Shown here: positions 35,801 to 41,172 of the stretch, piece by piece | Position numbering within the stretch: position 1 is the stretch's first letter | How the letters are laid out: every line of letters starts with the position of its first letter | Source: Dehalococcoidia bacterium | GTDB lineage: Bacteria; Chloroflexota; Dehalococcoidia; Lucifugimonadales; Lucifugimonadaceae | Direction: 5' to 3' | Assembly (NCBI GenBank): GCA_028285005.1 | Contig: JANQQP010000029.1 | Location: forward strand, 1-53,005 | Length of the DNA stretch: 53,005 bases | Position numbers and translations under genes: made by a program | Notes under the pieces: model-generated | Database searches by the model: none | The model's input: the letters and a program-made list of their open reading frames with translations, nothing else | Told to the model about the DNA's origin: nothing

Positions 35801-37690
35801 TTGATCGGCGGCGATGTGAGCCGTGTTTGCCTTGTAGACCGGATTCGTGGGATTGCCAGACGAATCCAGGTACTCGTACTCGGTTACGATCGGAACACCG
35901 TCAATGGCATTACTGGTGTCCGGATCGGCGGTCACTCTCTTGACAAGTTGTCGGGTCCAGATACCGGCGGTCGGCTTCTTGGGCATCTGCTCGTACTCAA
36001 AAGTGATCTTCCCACCAAAGCCATTGGTCACCGTTTCGAGATAGGAACGGTTGAAGTCAAATGGATTTCCGGGCAAGCCCGTTTCGTTGTCCTTCTGAGT
36101 GTTGTGAAAGTAGATGTTTCGTTTCTGCCCGTAACCGAACGAGGTCTTTGGCGCGGCGGTGGTCCCGTCGTCTCCAAATAGCTGAACCGAGTCCAGCCTG
36201 TGCTCTCCGGCGATGTCCGAGTCAACCCCTGCCGCGTCTGTGGTGTACTCGAAAACGTACTTACGGACGAGGTCAGTGCCGCTCTTGATAGAGATCGAAT
36301 TGAGCTGGCGTGTGTCTGCGATGAGTGGGTCGGGATGGTCACCGCCTTTGTCAGGCATGTCATGACGGACCTGGTACCAGTTCAGCGGTTCTCGTGCGCT
36401 TGGTTTCGATGTCTGTGACACAGACGTGAATTCAGCCGTCCAAAGAACCGCTGCACCGTCTTTTGCGAGAATCTTGCTCGGGTACGTTGCTCTCACAGAG
36501 CTGCATGAGGCGGCCTCATCGACCCACTGGACCTCGAAGGTGTTGCCATGCACATCGACAACCTCGGTCAGGTCCCAACGGAACTCGTAGTCCGAGAAGC
36601 AACCACCGGATGATGACTCACGTGCTCGACTGAAGTTGTAGTGAGTACCGTTCTGATCCTTTACGTCCCAATCGAAATCGGTTCCGTTTTGATTGTGCCG
36701 CTCGATTCGCAGGCCGCTCACCGGGTTCGTGTAAAAGCGATGAGGCGAAACGGAGAAATCCCCAATCAGCTCCGAGGAGACACCGTTCAGCACAATGGAG
36801 TGATCGCCGGTCTCTTCGTTGCGGAAGATGTGAGGCAGGTCGAGGCTCCATCCGATGCCGACCCAGGAGCCCATATCGGCCTTGTGCTTCATCTCATCTA
36901 CAACACCAGAGTTGTAGCTGAGCGCCAGGTTGAACGGCTGGAATCCGCCTCGACCTGGCGGAAGCTGAATCGGATAGCTGTAGCTCGCCGCACCCGAGTT
37001 CAGATTGACCTGGTAGTCCATGATCTGGCCAGGAAGTGCGTAAGCGGACGAGCCTTGTAGTCCGAAGATGCTGAAGTGATCAGTCTTCGCTGTCACCGTC
37101 CGAGTTTCGAAGTCCACGGTGGATGGAATCCGTTCCCACCTTTTGAGGTCCGGGTCGAACCAAACGAATGTAAGTGAGCTCCAGTCAATGCCACGGACCT
37201 CGTCAGGATTGAACACCGATTTCAGCGTGATCTCTTTGCCGAAGCGATGGAGCTCTTTCTGCTCTACTTGATCTGTGGCGCGCAGGTCCCATTGTCTGAA
37301 GATTCGCACGCCACCACCGCTTGGTGCTGGCTGAGGCTCGATCGAGATCTCGACAGCATTCTTAGAGAGACCGGCGGGGATATCCAGGTCAAGAGATCCG
37401 TCCGCAAGGCGGACATTGCTACGAGAGTCGGCTGCTGCAATAGACTTGACTGCAGCTGGCAGCGGACGCGTCGAAGGCGGAGTGACTACGACGAGATCAG
37501 GATCAGCAGAGGCTTCTGGGCCGGCACCTTTGGGATCGCTGTCGGAGCCCACAAACTCCGGTCTGTCTGTGCCACTCGTACCACCTGTGCCAAGTGTCCC
37601 GTTCGGGTTGAAATCTGCAGTGGCAACGACTGTGACCAGGGCCGATAGCAGAACGACAACAAACGACGACAGTCCAAACCGCTTTATCAC
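23804..37690 (-). CDS. Giant secreted RHS/SpvB-type protein with FG-GAP and LamG insertions
   Basis: A single 4628-codon frame. GTG start at 37690 with a GGGGGG tract upstream; signal peptide RFGLSSFVVVLLSALVTVVATA. Approximate order: SpvB/TcaC-like region from residue 220 (YALPGQIMDYQVNLNSGAAS, then YNSGVVDEMKHKADMGSWVG); YD/RHS repeats to about 1460; FG-GAP-like repeats in two tandem 378-residue blocks (1463-2218); more YD repeats (TRYTYDALGN); two LamG domains (2540-2960); a short RHS part; an RCRD module and third LamG (3040-3350); another RCQD module; FG-GAP-like repeats (3537-4317); the RHS core YLHADHLGSPVAATD to FYNARYYDTALGRFVSPDS (4320-4400); a variable tip of about 190 residues. 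RHS proteins encase a C-terminal toxin in a beta-cage. The tip is AT-richer, glycine-rich and unrecognised. The RHS part is split by foreign modules, which is unusual. Confidence 0.9.
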   Translation of the reverse strand: MIKRFGLSSFVVVLLSALVTVVATADFNPNGTLGTGGTSGTDRPEFVGSDSDPKGAGPEASADPDLVVVTPPSTRPLPAAVKSIAAADSRSNVRLADGSLDLDIPAGLSKNAVEISIEPQPAPSGGGVRIFRQWDLRATDQVEQKELHRFGKEITLKSVFNPDEVRGIDWSSLTFVWFDPDLKRWERIPSTVDFETRTVTAKTDHFSIFGLQGSSAYALPGQIMDYQVNLNSGAASYSYPIQLPPGRGGFQPFNLALSYNSGVVDEMKHKADMGSWVGIGWSLDLPHIFRNEETGDHSIVLNGVSSELIGDFSVSPHRFYTNPVSGLRIERHNQNGTDFDWDVKDQNGTHYNFSRARESSSGGCFSDYEFRWDLTEVVDVHGNTFEVQWVDEAASCSSVRATYPSKILAKDGAAVLWTAEFTSVSQTSKPSAREPLNWYQVRHDMPDKGGDHPDPLIADTRQLNSISIKSGTDLVRKYVFEYTTDAAGVDSDIAGEHRLDSVQLFGDDGTTAAPKTSFGYGQKRNIYFHNTQKDNETGLPGNPFDFNRSYLETVTNGFGGKITFEYEQMPKKPTAGIWTRQLVKRVTADPDTSNAIDGVPIVTEYEYLDSSGNPTNPVYKANTAHIAADQHNADYRGFPKVRVISGDGAYSETDFIIYEDPSFSHPLLGNVSRSGDSLIGKSIKTDQFDFDGTRLTSDFTNWNAVDIGPPGLARYQVRVDDSGTQVFESDGTTEASRSWTYFDEFDVYGNVLRQRVLGDASTTADDVSIFNTFGYNTSASVWIVNRLAHSRSYAGSHTTEPGSNKIAESKNFYDGNVTLGTIGTKGNLTSSEVFSGPSTSITTSTTYDPDTGTVSTSTDGLGRITDFEYDGTLKALVTKTKLPAVGTDPRIFSETIFDTAKDVVKGLPNAQRDENGNETKFKYDELGRTKEIARPGDTIGDPTTRFDYVSWGTLGSQALTIEAKTDRNPSVYAKRTEFFDGLGRVVQAHEVGASPGKTLVMQTQIFDSNGRAIVDFIPWEVTGTPTTYQSPYAGQSSVNQPEFPSTASVVGTADKSWVNAGNLTADDGVNATVAGTGPVVKDSGWVVADKVVPLPGSTSEGPWREPNRGLTTDGQTTWNWFSSSGWGEARDLAFYFNRTDNVPSDAKKINGVEPRVRGLTSDGAGHVSGQKIHPFRNGQDVLNVANLPLPEGTLGYGLVGGPTFLWGVSWNVAHVNSGGDLFGYELKDASGQNLSLGDSSISIDSGEVKIYYDYFWSSNEVEVKDFGFDIPGDARIDGIQVSVDRTASIATGNDRVRDLGLQLGIGTNELGDPKNPGGSWSTSATTVNYGGMTDTWGREWTPHELNNPDFGVRLSVQGDNSTASVDYIKVIVHYTEPLTESSVAHYDALGRVVEQSGADGATIKRAYAPSPSDGEVWQEAITDPLGNIVRNYTDAFGRITRIEEANTGLGSGWPQSFIAPAPESFIAPTGGDQIFGFEVDYDGQTLIVGAPGADNGGGALSGLSYIYKHDGSSWVRQATLSPSDGEATARFGYSVGVDGDHAVIGAIFHSGGGAAYVSRQTSPGVWSDPVHLTLPPYISGSDQFGIAVAIDGETLVVGSDYENGQRGAAAVYEWNSGSSVWDYKEPLTASDAAANDLFGHSVAIDGDTIVVGADLGDCAVGNTGSAYVFVRSGGLWSEQDELCPNDPGAAGDNFGARVAISGNTAVVSALTHDAGANNAGAAYVFTQNGVDWPQQAKLVEPTQVADNNFGQEVEINGDQLAVSAMRGDSGTTDGGSVYTYERQGTTWTHQGTIDEGSAASNNDHFGYSLRIENGHLIVGGAYDSNANGADGGIVYDFDISKSFVAPTGGDQYFGFEVDYDGTTLIIGAAGADNGGGALSGLSYIYTHDGSSWVRQATLSPSDGEASARFGYSVGVDGDHAVIGAILHSGGGAAYVSRQTSPGVWSDPVHLTLPPYISGGDQFGISVAIDGEILVVGSDRENGLRGAAAVYEWNSGTSTWDYKKPLTASDAAANDYLGYSVAIDGDTVVVGARFGNCAATNTGSAYVFTRSGGLWLEQDELCPTDAGVANDWFGERVAVSGDTVVVGAPEHLDTGSNAGAAYVFTQSGANWSQEAKLVELIPATGNRFGQEVEINGDQLAVSAIRGDSAVTNGGSVYTYLRQGTTWTLRDTFDEGANASDNDHFGYSLRIEGAHLIVGAAYDSNANGADGGTVYDFDVSTSFPYRETRYTYDALGNLINVQVDPLADATLPTVETVMEFDWLGRKTSHLDPDIGVPTPGSVKKWLYEYDGNSNLTKQTDARGVVIEFSYDELNRETERNCTSGCQPGATPPVELASFGYDEGTNGKGRRTSAISGVDQVVDNYAYDSRGRLLTQTRIIGADSYTTSFTYDPADRLLTTTLPNGEVVSQTYSPRGLPETLTSTVIGEVVSSSNYNVLDLPTQIDFGNGVSDIREYFGIEHNPGTTTNFGQLRQIRTGIGPVAAVDLAFTWDVNGNLTSRTDQLGLDGPELESFGYDFLNRLTQATLSDTAPAPTAPPTPDHSYPFDSLVIDIVKDTVGDLDGTAAPAVPNGPVLTTGVFNSALQFDDTDDYVALPNGVLDGASELTVAFWLKTTDTFAATIVSGTNSTEPNEFEIEIYGGNAMDFWADGFGGLLTGLPSVADGAWHHIAVTYSDSNDEVEVFVNGVSEATGWTSGGALDIDLNGLYLGQDEVSLGGGFSAGYGLNGALDEFRVFRRVLTSTEIAALADKSDPHSRWRLDEFSGSTAFDSAGDSDGSLNGGATRISPARFAGGVSFDGVNDYIDLPNTALDGIDESSVSLWFKTGATGTQTLVSGANSFNSGEFLMQFQSDTSFDLVADGMTDSWTGLTSVADNNWHHLVVVMDTVNFDRTLYIDGVSQGTKNGLGSELDIDSGGLIVGQSQNVVGLINEGFQSFSGEIDDIQVFRTALTSSEVSDIYTGATNLPTTTHDYLYDGHDNITRKRGQGDYTYDVTDRPHLVSGTTTSGANAYTYDDNGNTTVRPNQILTWNEENLLQEVEITLPVPPPDTTPPVLSAGAPSGTLPAGTTQTTLRLNTDEPATCQYDTIPFPNGGGSTVNFTTTGGRFHAVVITGLADGSSHNYYINCRDTATPIPNSNTDDYTIAFTVDTANSDLVGHWTFDDGTGTDSSANNNDGTVNGAVLATGHIGAGALDFDGTNDYVDLGNLDVPGSAITVAAWVNSDLLTNCGATDCRILSKAVGVAEQDHYIMLSTITSSGAKLRFRLKAGGTTNTLIATTGTLSNSTWYHVAATYDGTTMRVYLDGVEVGSTSKTGAISTNSSVAMWIGGNPPSSTVRPWDGKIDDVRLYDAALSASAISDLATIPPTDVTPPVRSNQGPSALPAGDTQATLFLDTDEPATCRYSTTAGTAYASMTNTFSTTGDTVHASLVTGLVPYQSYPYYVRCQDTATPPNANTDDVLIYFIPTPAPPLVLTESYVYDADGQRAMKTAGDGTVTHYVSGQYQVDKPASGPGTSTTTYFHGSQVVATSTVEALEFPVSQDETVTLASPAGALAGDDVGRHVDSTSGRFIVGAPFDDHALNDQGSAYIYEWDGTTWAEIQTLTPAGAVAQDERFGVHVRLDGTRALVGADKMDGKGAVYVYDWNGSSYGTETKIPAPVDVNAGDLFGSRFAVDGDTLVVSSFLSDDTVTDSGSVYVFEWNGSAWVQSQKLNAWDVGSEAGDGPRFGTAIAIDGDTLMIGAYKADGLNTDSGAVYVYTWDGNDWVQDAKLTADDGEDGDAFGHDVALHDSVLAIGAFGDADSGVNTGAVYTFEQVEGEWTQQTKITLSDGATGDHFGHGLSLESGFLGVGAFGRQVGAVGGAGSVFVYKRLSPTSWTLESVVTRDVPAANESFGLALSLKNGFLLTGAPAHAAGKGAFAWWQTTDIIGSEYAAPAFIATSQSTLGDGFYENIAIDGDHVFVSAGYDDDDASNAGAVYVFSESGGTWTETGKLKSATPEAGGLFGGEIQKIAADNGYLAVGAHLEDVGAYVDQGKVHLFKWDGTNWVDDPNNGPIVSTSTGGGHQFGRSLDLKGDVLAVSAINEAITPPNYGEGAVHVYEKDENGVWQHVARLHASDHKTGLLFGTGVAVDGDVIAVSAPTWDAQFTNNNQGAVYIFERNADGTWPTTETQRIHASDSDTDDNFGHDISVSGNYVVVSTPFNDDFGDASGAAYVFKKTNSGWVEQKKILAADGHEGAWFGRTADVEGDLLIVGAQNHSGAVGSATGQVYVYRLQGEGWTEVSRIRKQDAAALDSLGTAVAIQDRRVAATAGGHHSGGVKVGGFVVVDLPEAEWDVQYLHADHLGSPVAATDQFGNLVGTQSFFPFGETRPGSTGIFDTERGFTGQIFDAGTGLGFYNARYYDTALGRFVSPDSIVPNASSPVDWNRYSYVRNNPTLYIDETGNWPKIADFVDDVKALFQTTKQFNPEDPPTIEKPQIHLIPSGPVVLIEGTFALEAGVFVSISAGVAYDEHGNVGFTITPAVGGSTNIGLSADLRPVVFDADSIYDLQGWFALVEGNVGPHGCSLYVGEATTGVGCSPEAGLALLPAGINGGASYTWLIPISGPGQPDSDEDDGQLANTVPSEPVPTRDEFWESAS
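23911..23967 (-). repeat. RHS C-terminal tip segment, also found at 50251-50308
   Basis: These 57 bp encode LLPAGINGGASYTWLIPI near the end of the RHS protein. They match 50251-50308 with about five differences, one of which is an inserted base that shifts the frame of the second copy. Confidence 0.85.
31035..33302 (-). repeat. Tandem duplication of a 1134-bp FG-GAP block inside the RHS gene
   Basis: Two consecutive in-frame copies, about 32169-33302 and 31035-32168, encode 378-residue blocks that start FIAPTGGDQIFGFEVDYDG and FVAPTGGDQYFGFEVDYDG. The same anchor (cgtagtcaacctc) begins at 33247 and 32113, giving the 1134-bp period. The copies match nearly residue for residue with scattered substitutions. 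Each holds six FG-GAP-like units of the kind FGxxVAIDGDTxVVGA, so the duplication adds a whole propeller-sized block. Confidence 0.9.
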
Positions 37691-37891
37691 GGTGTCCCCC
37701 CAAGAAGCTTTCTGGTTCGAAGTTATCTGAAACTACGAAAGCCGACCCGACCTTGAAGCGCCACATGCGATGTCAGCTGAGCCGCTGCGCTCGAGAATCC
37801 TTTGCTGGCGGCAAGACGTGGGCATGGGACGCAATCAAGTAATCGGCATGATGCCACAGTTGGATGAGCGATTCCAAGTCGTCATGGCGTG

Positions 37892-37990
37892 AGGCTTAGT
37901 GGCTGGTGCTCTGACCACACTCCTCGGTCACAAGGCACTTAGCGCATGACCTGCAAGAGAGCGCTCTATCTGCGTAAACATGCCATCGAC
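37892..37990 (+). pseudogene. Probable remnant of a tyrosine recombinase C-terminus
   Basis: The plus strand reads GLVAGALTTLLGHKALSA then a stop. In the next frame it reads MTCKRALYLRKHA. LLGHKxLxxT followed by a Tyr about ten residues on is the C-terminal signature of phage-type integrases, so one frameshift would join the parts. Only about 35 residues are recognisable and there is no upstream catalytic Arg box. The rest of the 540-bp gap (37691-38233) shows no other gene, only the box array at 38094-38153. Confidence 0.4.
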
Positions 37991-38093
37991 TGCAGCTCCT
38001 GATACCTGTGCTCAACCGGACTGGAATGACAGCCGAATGGTCGGCGATTCATCTGAATCGAGTTGTCACGAAACGGACCGGTCTGCTTCCTGT

Positions 38094-38153
38094 GAAACAT
38101 GATGTTCAAACCCTTTTAACCGTCCTTTCACAGGCCTTAACAGGCGAATAACA
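38094..38153 (+). promoter_or_regulatory. Array of about 11-bp-spaced TTAACA-like boxes (PhoP/PhoB-type)
   Basis: Hexamers start at 38094 (GAAACA), 38105 (TTCAAA), 38116 (TTAACC), 38127 (TTCACA), 38137 (TTAACA) and 38148 (ATAACA), that is, steps of 11, 11, 11, 10 and 11 bases. This resembles the TT(A/C/T)ACA repeats bound by Bacillus PhoP and the 11-bp periodicity of OmpR-family operators in general. It lies 81 bp upstream of the importer binding-protein gene. Periodicity is seen directly; control by phosphate is inference. Confidence 0.5.
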
Positions 38154-38233
38154 CCTGCGCACAGAGGTCTACCTCAACCTAGCAACTCGCACGGTAGAGA
38201 AGCGAAGAGTTAGTTCCATGAGGATTAAGCCGG

Positions 38234-40129
38234 GTGATTAACAGAATTAGATCTATGTTCAGGCCTGTCGCGTTGCCACTCTTGATCGGGTTATCTGCAA
38301 TCGTGATCGCGGCATGCGGAAGCGAGGATGCACCTGCGCAAGGAGTACCGGAAACGGTGCTCGTGCCGCAGACAATCGAAGTGCCGGCGACCGTGATCGT
38401 CGAGGTACCTGCCACGGTCATCGTCGAGCGAACGGTTGTGGCTACGTCAACTGCCATCAGTGCACCGCCCACTCCGACGGTGCAAGTGAGCAACGTCAGG
38501 GACAACGCACCCGAACCTAAACAGGATTTCGGTCATGTCGTGTTTGCCGTCGATGAAGTCCGGCCAGGACTCGGCAGGGCGGCAGCGTCAGGCGGTGAAG
38601 GAGCCCTGGTGCAATGGGGTGTCGGCGAGACGCTGTTCACGACAGCTTCGACGCCTGATGGACCTGTTTTCGGTCAACCGTGGCTTATCGAAAGTTGGGA
38701 GATCAATTCTGATCTGACAGAGGTGAGCATGACCACGGTCCGGGGAGCGCAGTTCCACGGTGGGTGGGGTGAACTCACGGCCGAAGATGTTGTGTTCACG
38801 ATCAACGATGCCAATGCGCGCACCAATCCCGAGTCCATTCACGGCCAGGCTGGCGACCTCGCAAACATCTGGGACGCATGGGAAGCCACCGGCACCTACA
38901 CCATTGAGGCTCCTATGCACAACTTCGACCCGCGCTGGCAGAACAACGCCTTGAGTGATGGATTCCAGCTCACGGGCATCTTCAGCAAGAAAGTGTTTGA
39001 CGACCTGGGGGCGGATGGAGCTCGAGACACCATCGTGATGACTGGCCCGTATTCAGTTGGCGAATGGAGCCAGGGAGAGAAGGCGGTGTTGGAGGCGGTC
39101 GAGAACCACTGGCGGATCACTCCACTGGTTGACCAGGTGACATTCCTTGAAGTGCCAGAGCCTTCTGTGCGACAGGCGATGCTGCTTGTGGGCAGTGCTG
39201 ATATAGGACAGATAGGGCAGTCCGACATTCCCGGGATGCTGGAGGATGGATTCAAGACGACCGGCACGCAGGGTGGCGCCGAGTTGAACATTGCGTTCTC
39301 AGGCAACCTCTGGGAATCGAACCAGGCCACCACGAACGAGATCCTGCCGAGGGACGGCCTGGACACGTCGAAGCCGTGGATCAGCGATTGGGTCGATGTT
39401 GACCCTGAAGGATTCGAGAGAGCCAGCAAGGTCCGTACCGCCCTCTCAATGGCGATCGACCGGGAAGGGTTGGTTGAGGCGCTGACGGGCGGGCTCGGAT
39501 GGCCTCACTACATTCCGATGTTCAACCCTGTTATGCCGCAGCACAAAGATGAATGGGTCGTACCGTTTGATGTAGACCGAGCGCGGGAACTGCTTAACGA
39601 AGCAGGTTACTCAGACGGCTTCGAGATACAGATTTTCGGCCAGTGCTGCGATAACGACAGGCAGTTCGTGGCAGAGGCGGTGGGAGCGATGTGGAGGCAG
39701 AACCTTGGATTGGGCGTCGAGGTGCAAAGCTTCTCCTACAGACCGATCTGGAGAGCCGGACTGGTTGAGCGTACGACTTCAGTCCCCCACGTCCACGCCT
39801 GCGACGACGGTCGGCTGCCCAGGCCATGGGACTGGCCTGTGGGCATCACCTTCAGTTCTCTATCCCGAGGTGGCTTCTCCTGTGCTGTTGAGTCGCCATT
39901 CGTGGCTGAGACATGGCTGGATGTTGCCAGGGAGTCCGACCCAGAAAAACGACTTGAGATGAACATGGCGGTTGGCGATCACTACCGCGAGACGATGATA
40001 GGAACCGGCGTGTTCACTGTCCCAGCGCTAATCGTCTACAACCCGAAGGCGATCCAGGAGTGGCAGCCAAGGCCGAGCCTCTTTGGACCGATCACCGCGG
40101 TCGAGGCGATTGTGCCTGTGGCTCGTTAG
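38234..40129 (+). CDS. ABC importer substrate-binding lipoprotein, SBP_bac_5 (peptide/nickel) family
   Basis: A 631-residue lipoprotein. GTG start at 38234 with GAGG upstream; an ATG at 38255 is the alternative. The N-terminus has a hydrophobic segment and lipobox SAIVIAAC with Cys28. A linker follows with repeated VPxTVxVE units (VPATVIVEVPATVIVE), a feature I associate with Chloroflexota binding proteins. The mature part has DppA/OppA-family blocks: LIESWEINSDLTEVSMTTV, the signature HGGWGELTAEDVVFTIND, TGPYSVGEW, RTALSMAIDREGLVEAL and the hinge strands near DVDRARELLNEAGYSDGFEI. Ligand unknown. It heads a unit with two permeases; no ATPase gene is in the window. Confidence 0.92.
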   Translation: MINRIRSMFRPVALPLLIGLSAIVIAACGSEDAPAQGVPETVLVPQTIEVPATVIVEVPATVIVERTVVATSTAISAPPTPTVQVSNVRDNAPEPKQDFGHVVFAVDEVRPGLGRAAASGGEGALVQWGVGETLFTTASTPDGPVFGQPWLIESWEINSDLTEVSMTTVRGAQFHGGWGELTAEDVVFTINDANARTNPESIHGQAGDLANIWDAWEATGTYTIEAPMHNFDPRWQNNALSDGFQLTGIFSKKVFDDLGADGARDTIVMTGPYSVGEWSQGEKAVLEAVENHWRITPLVDQVTFLEVPEPSVRQAMLLVGSADIGQIGQSDIPGMLEDGFKTTGTQGGAELNIAFSGNLWESNQATTNEILPRDGLDTSKPWISDWVDVDPEGFERASKVRTALSMAIDREGLVEALTGGLGWPHYIPMFNPVMPQHKDEWVVPFDVDRARELLNEAGYSDGFEIQIFGQCCDNDRQFVAEAVGAMWRQNLGLGVEVQSFSYRPIWRAGLVERTTSVPHVHACDDGRLPRPWDWPVGITFSSLSRGGFSCAVESPFVAETWLDVARESDPEKRLEMNMAVGDHYRETMIGTGVFTVPALIVYNPKAIQEWQPRPSLFGPITAVEAIVPVAR

Positions 40130-40147
40130 TCCTTACCACGGAGCTTA

Positions 40148-40176
40148 GAGGCGGACGGTCCATGCCCGTCCGCCTC
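40148..40176 (+). promoter_or_regulatory. Perfect 11-bp hairpin between binding-protein and permease genes
   Basis: Arms 40148-40158 (GAGGCGGACGG) and 40166-40176 are perfect complements around a seven-base loop, with no T tract after. It sits in the 101-bp gap within the importer unit. Such hairpins commonly stabilise the upstream mRNA or attenuate transcription so that the binding protein exceeds the permeases. It could also be a weak terminator. Confidence 0.6.
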
Positions 40177-40230
40177 AACTCTCCACCTCATTATTAGCCC
40201 TCACTGGTCCGCCAGGCATTCGATCAAACG

Positions 40231-41172
40231 GTGCATCGCTACCTCATATTCAGGATCATCTCCTCGATCATTTCGGTGGTCGGCGCGTCCTTCATCGTGT
40301 TTTCCGTCTCGGTCGTTTCCGACGACCCATTGCTGCTCTACGCCAAGCCGGGAGGACACGGCACTACACAGGAACAGCTCGATGCACTATCCGCGAAGCT
40401 AGGCCTGGATCGGCCTGTGGTTGTCCAGTGGGCAATATGGATGGGCAATGCCTTGAGCGGAGACCTCGGGGAAAGCCTGCTCGATGAACGGCCCGTCACT
40501 GACAAGATCAGCGAACGAGTGGGGGCGTCATTGAAGCTGGGGATCGCGTCATGGATCTTCGCCTCACTCCTCGGGATACCGTTAGGCGTCATCGCAGCGG
40601 TCAAACGAGGCTCTCCGTGGGACTATCTGGCCCGTGGCATCGCCCTTTTCGGAACCGCGATCCCTAACTTTTGGCTGGGGATCATGCTCATCACGGTTTT
40701 CTCAGTTCAACTGCAGTGGCTGCCGGTGGCAACATCAGGCCCCGGCTTCTTATCGATTCCGCATCTGATATTGCCGATGGTCGTCCTTGGCACGGCGACT
40801 GCCGCCGGATACGTGCGAATCACCCGTTCATCAATGCTTGAGGTACTGGACTCCGAGTTTCTACGCCTGGCCCGTGCTAAGGGAGTCACGCATCAACGGG
40901 CCATCTGGAAGCACGCGCTTAGAAACGCTTTGATACCGCCACTGACCATCTCCTCGGAGCTGTTCGCCGGATTCATCACAGGATCGGTACTGGTTGAGAC
41001 CGTATTTGCCTGGCCCGGACTCGGCAGGCTCGCGATCGATGCGGTGAACAACAACGACTTCGCTCTTGTGACAGGAGTAACCATGTTCTTCGTGGTGATC
41101 TGGGTGGTCACGAACTTGATAACGGATATCGCGTACCTGTGGGTCGACCCTCGAATCAGGCTGGCGGCCTGA
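40231..41172 (+). CDS. ABC importer permease, DppB/OppB type
   Basis: A 313-residue permease starting at GTG 40231. The N-terminal helix HRYLIFRIISSIISVVGASFIVF and the block GLDRPVVVQWAIWMGNALSGDLGESL are typical of DppB. About six membrane helices follow. The cytoplasmic EAA-type loop reads LDSEFLRLARAKGVTHQRAIWKHALRNALIP and contacts the ATPase. TGSVLVETVFAWPGLGRLAIDAV is a DppB hallmark. The stop overlaps the next start (TGATG). Confidence 0.94.
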   Translation: MHRYLIFRIISSIISVVGASFIVFSVSVVSDDPLLLYAKPGGHGTTQEQLDALSAKLGLDRPVVVQWAIWMGNALSGDLGESLLDERPVTDKISERVGASLKLGIASWIFASLLGIPLGVIAAVKRGSPWDYLARGIALFGTAIPNFWLGIMLITVFSVQLQWLPVATSGPGFLSIPHLILPMVVLGTATAAGYVRITRSSMLEVLDSEFLRLARAKGVTHQRAIWKHALRNALIPPLTISSELFAGFITGSVLVETVFAWPGLGRLAIDAVNNNDFALVTGVTMFFVVIWVVTNLITDIAYLWVDPRIRLAA

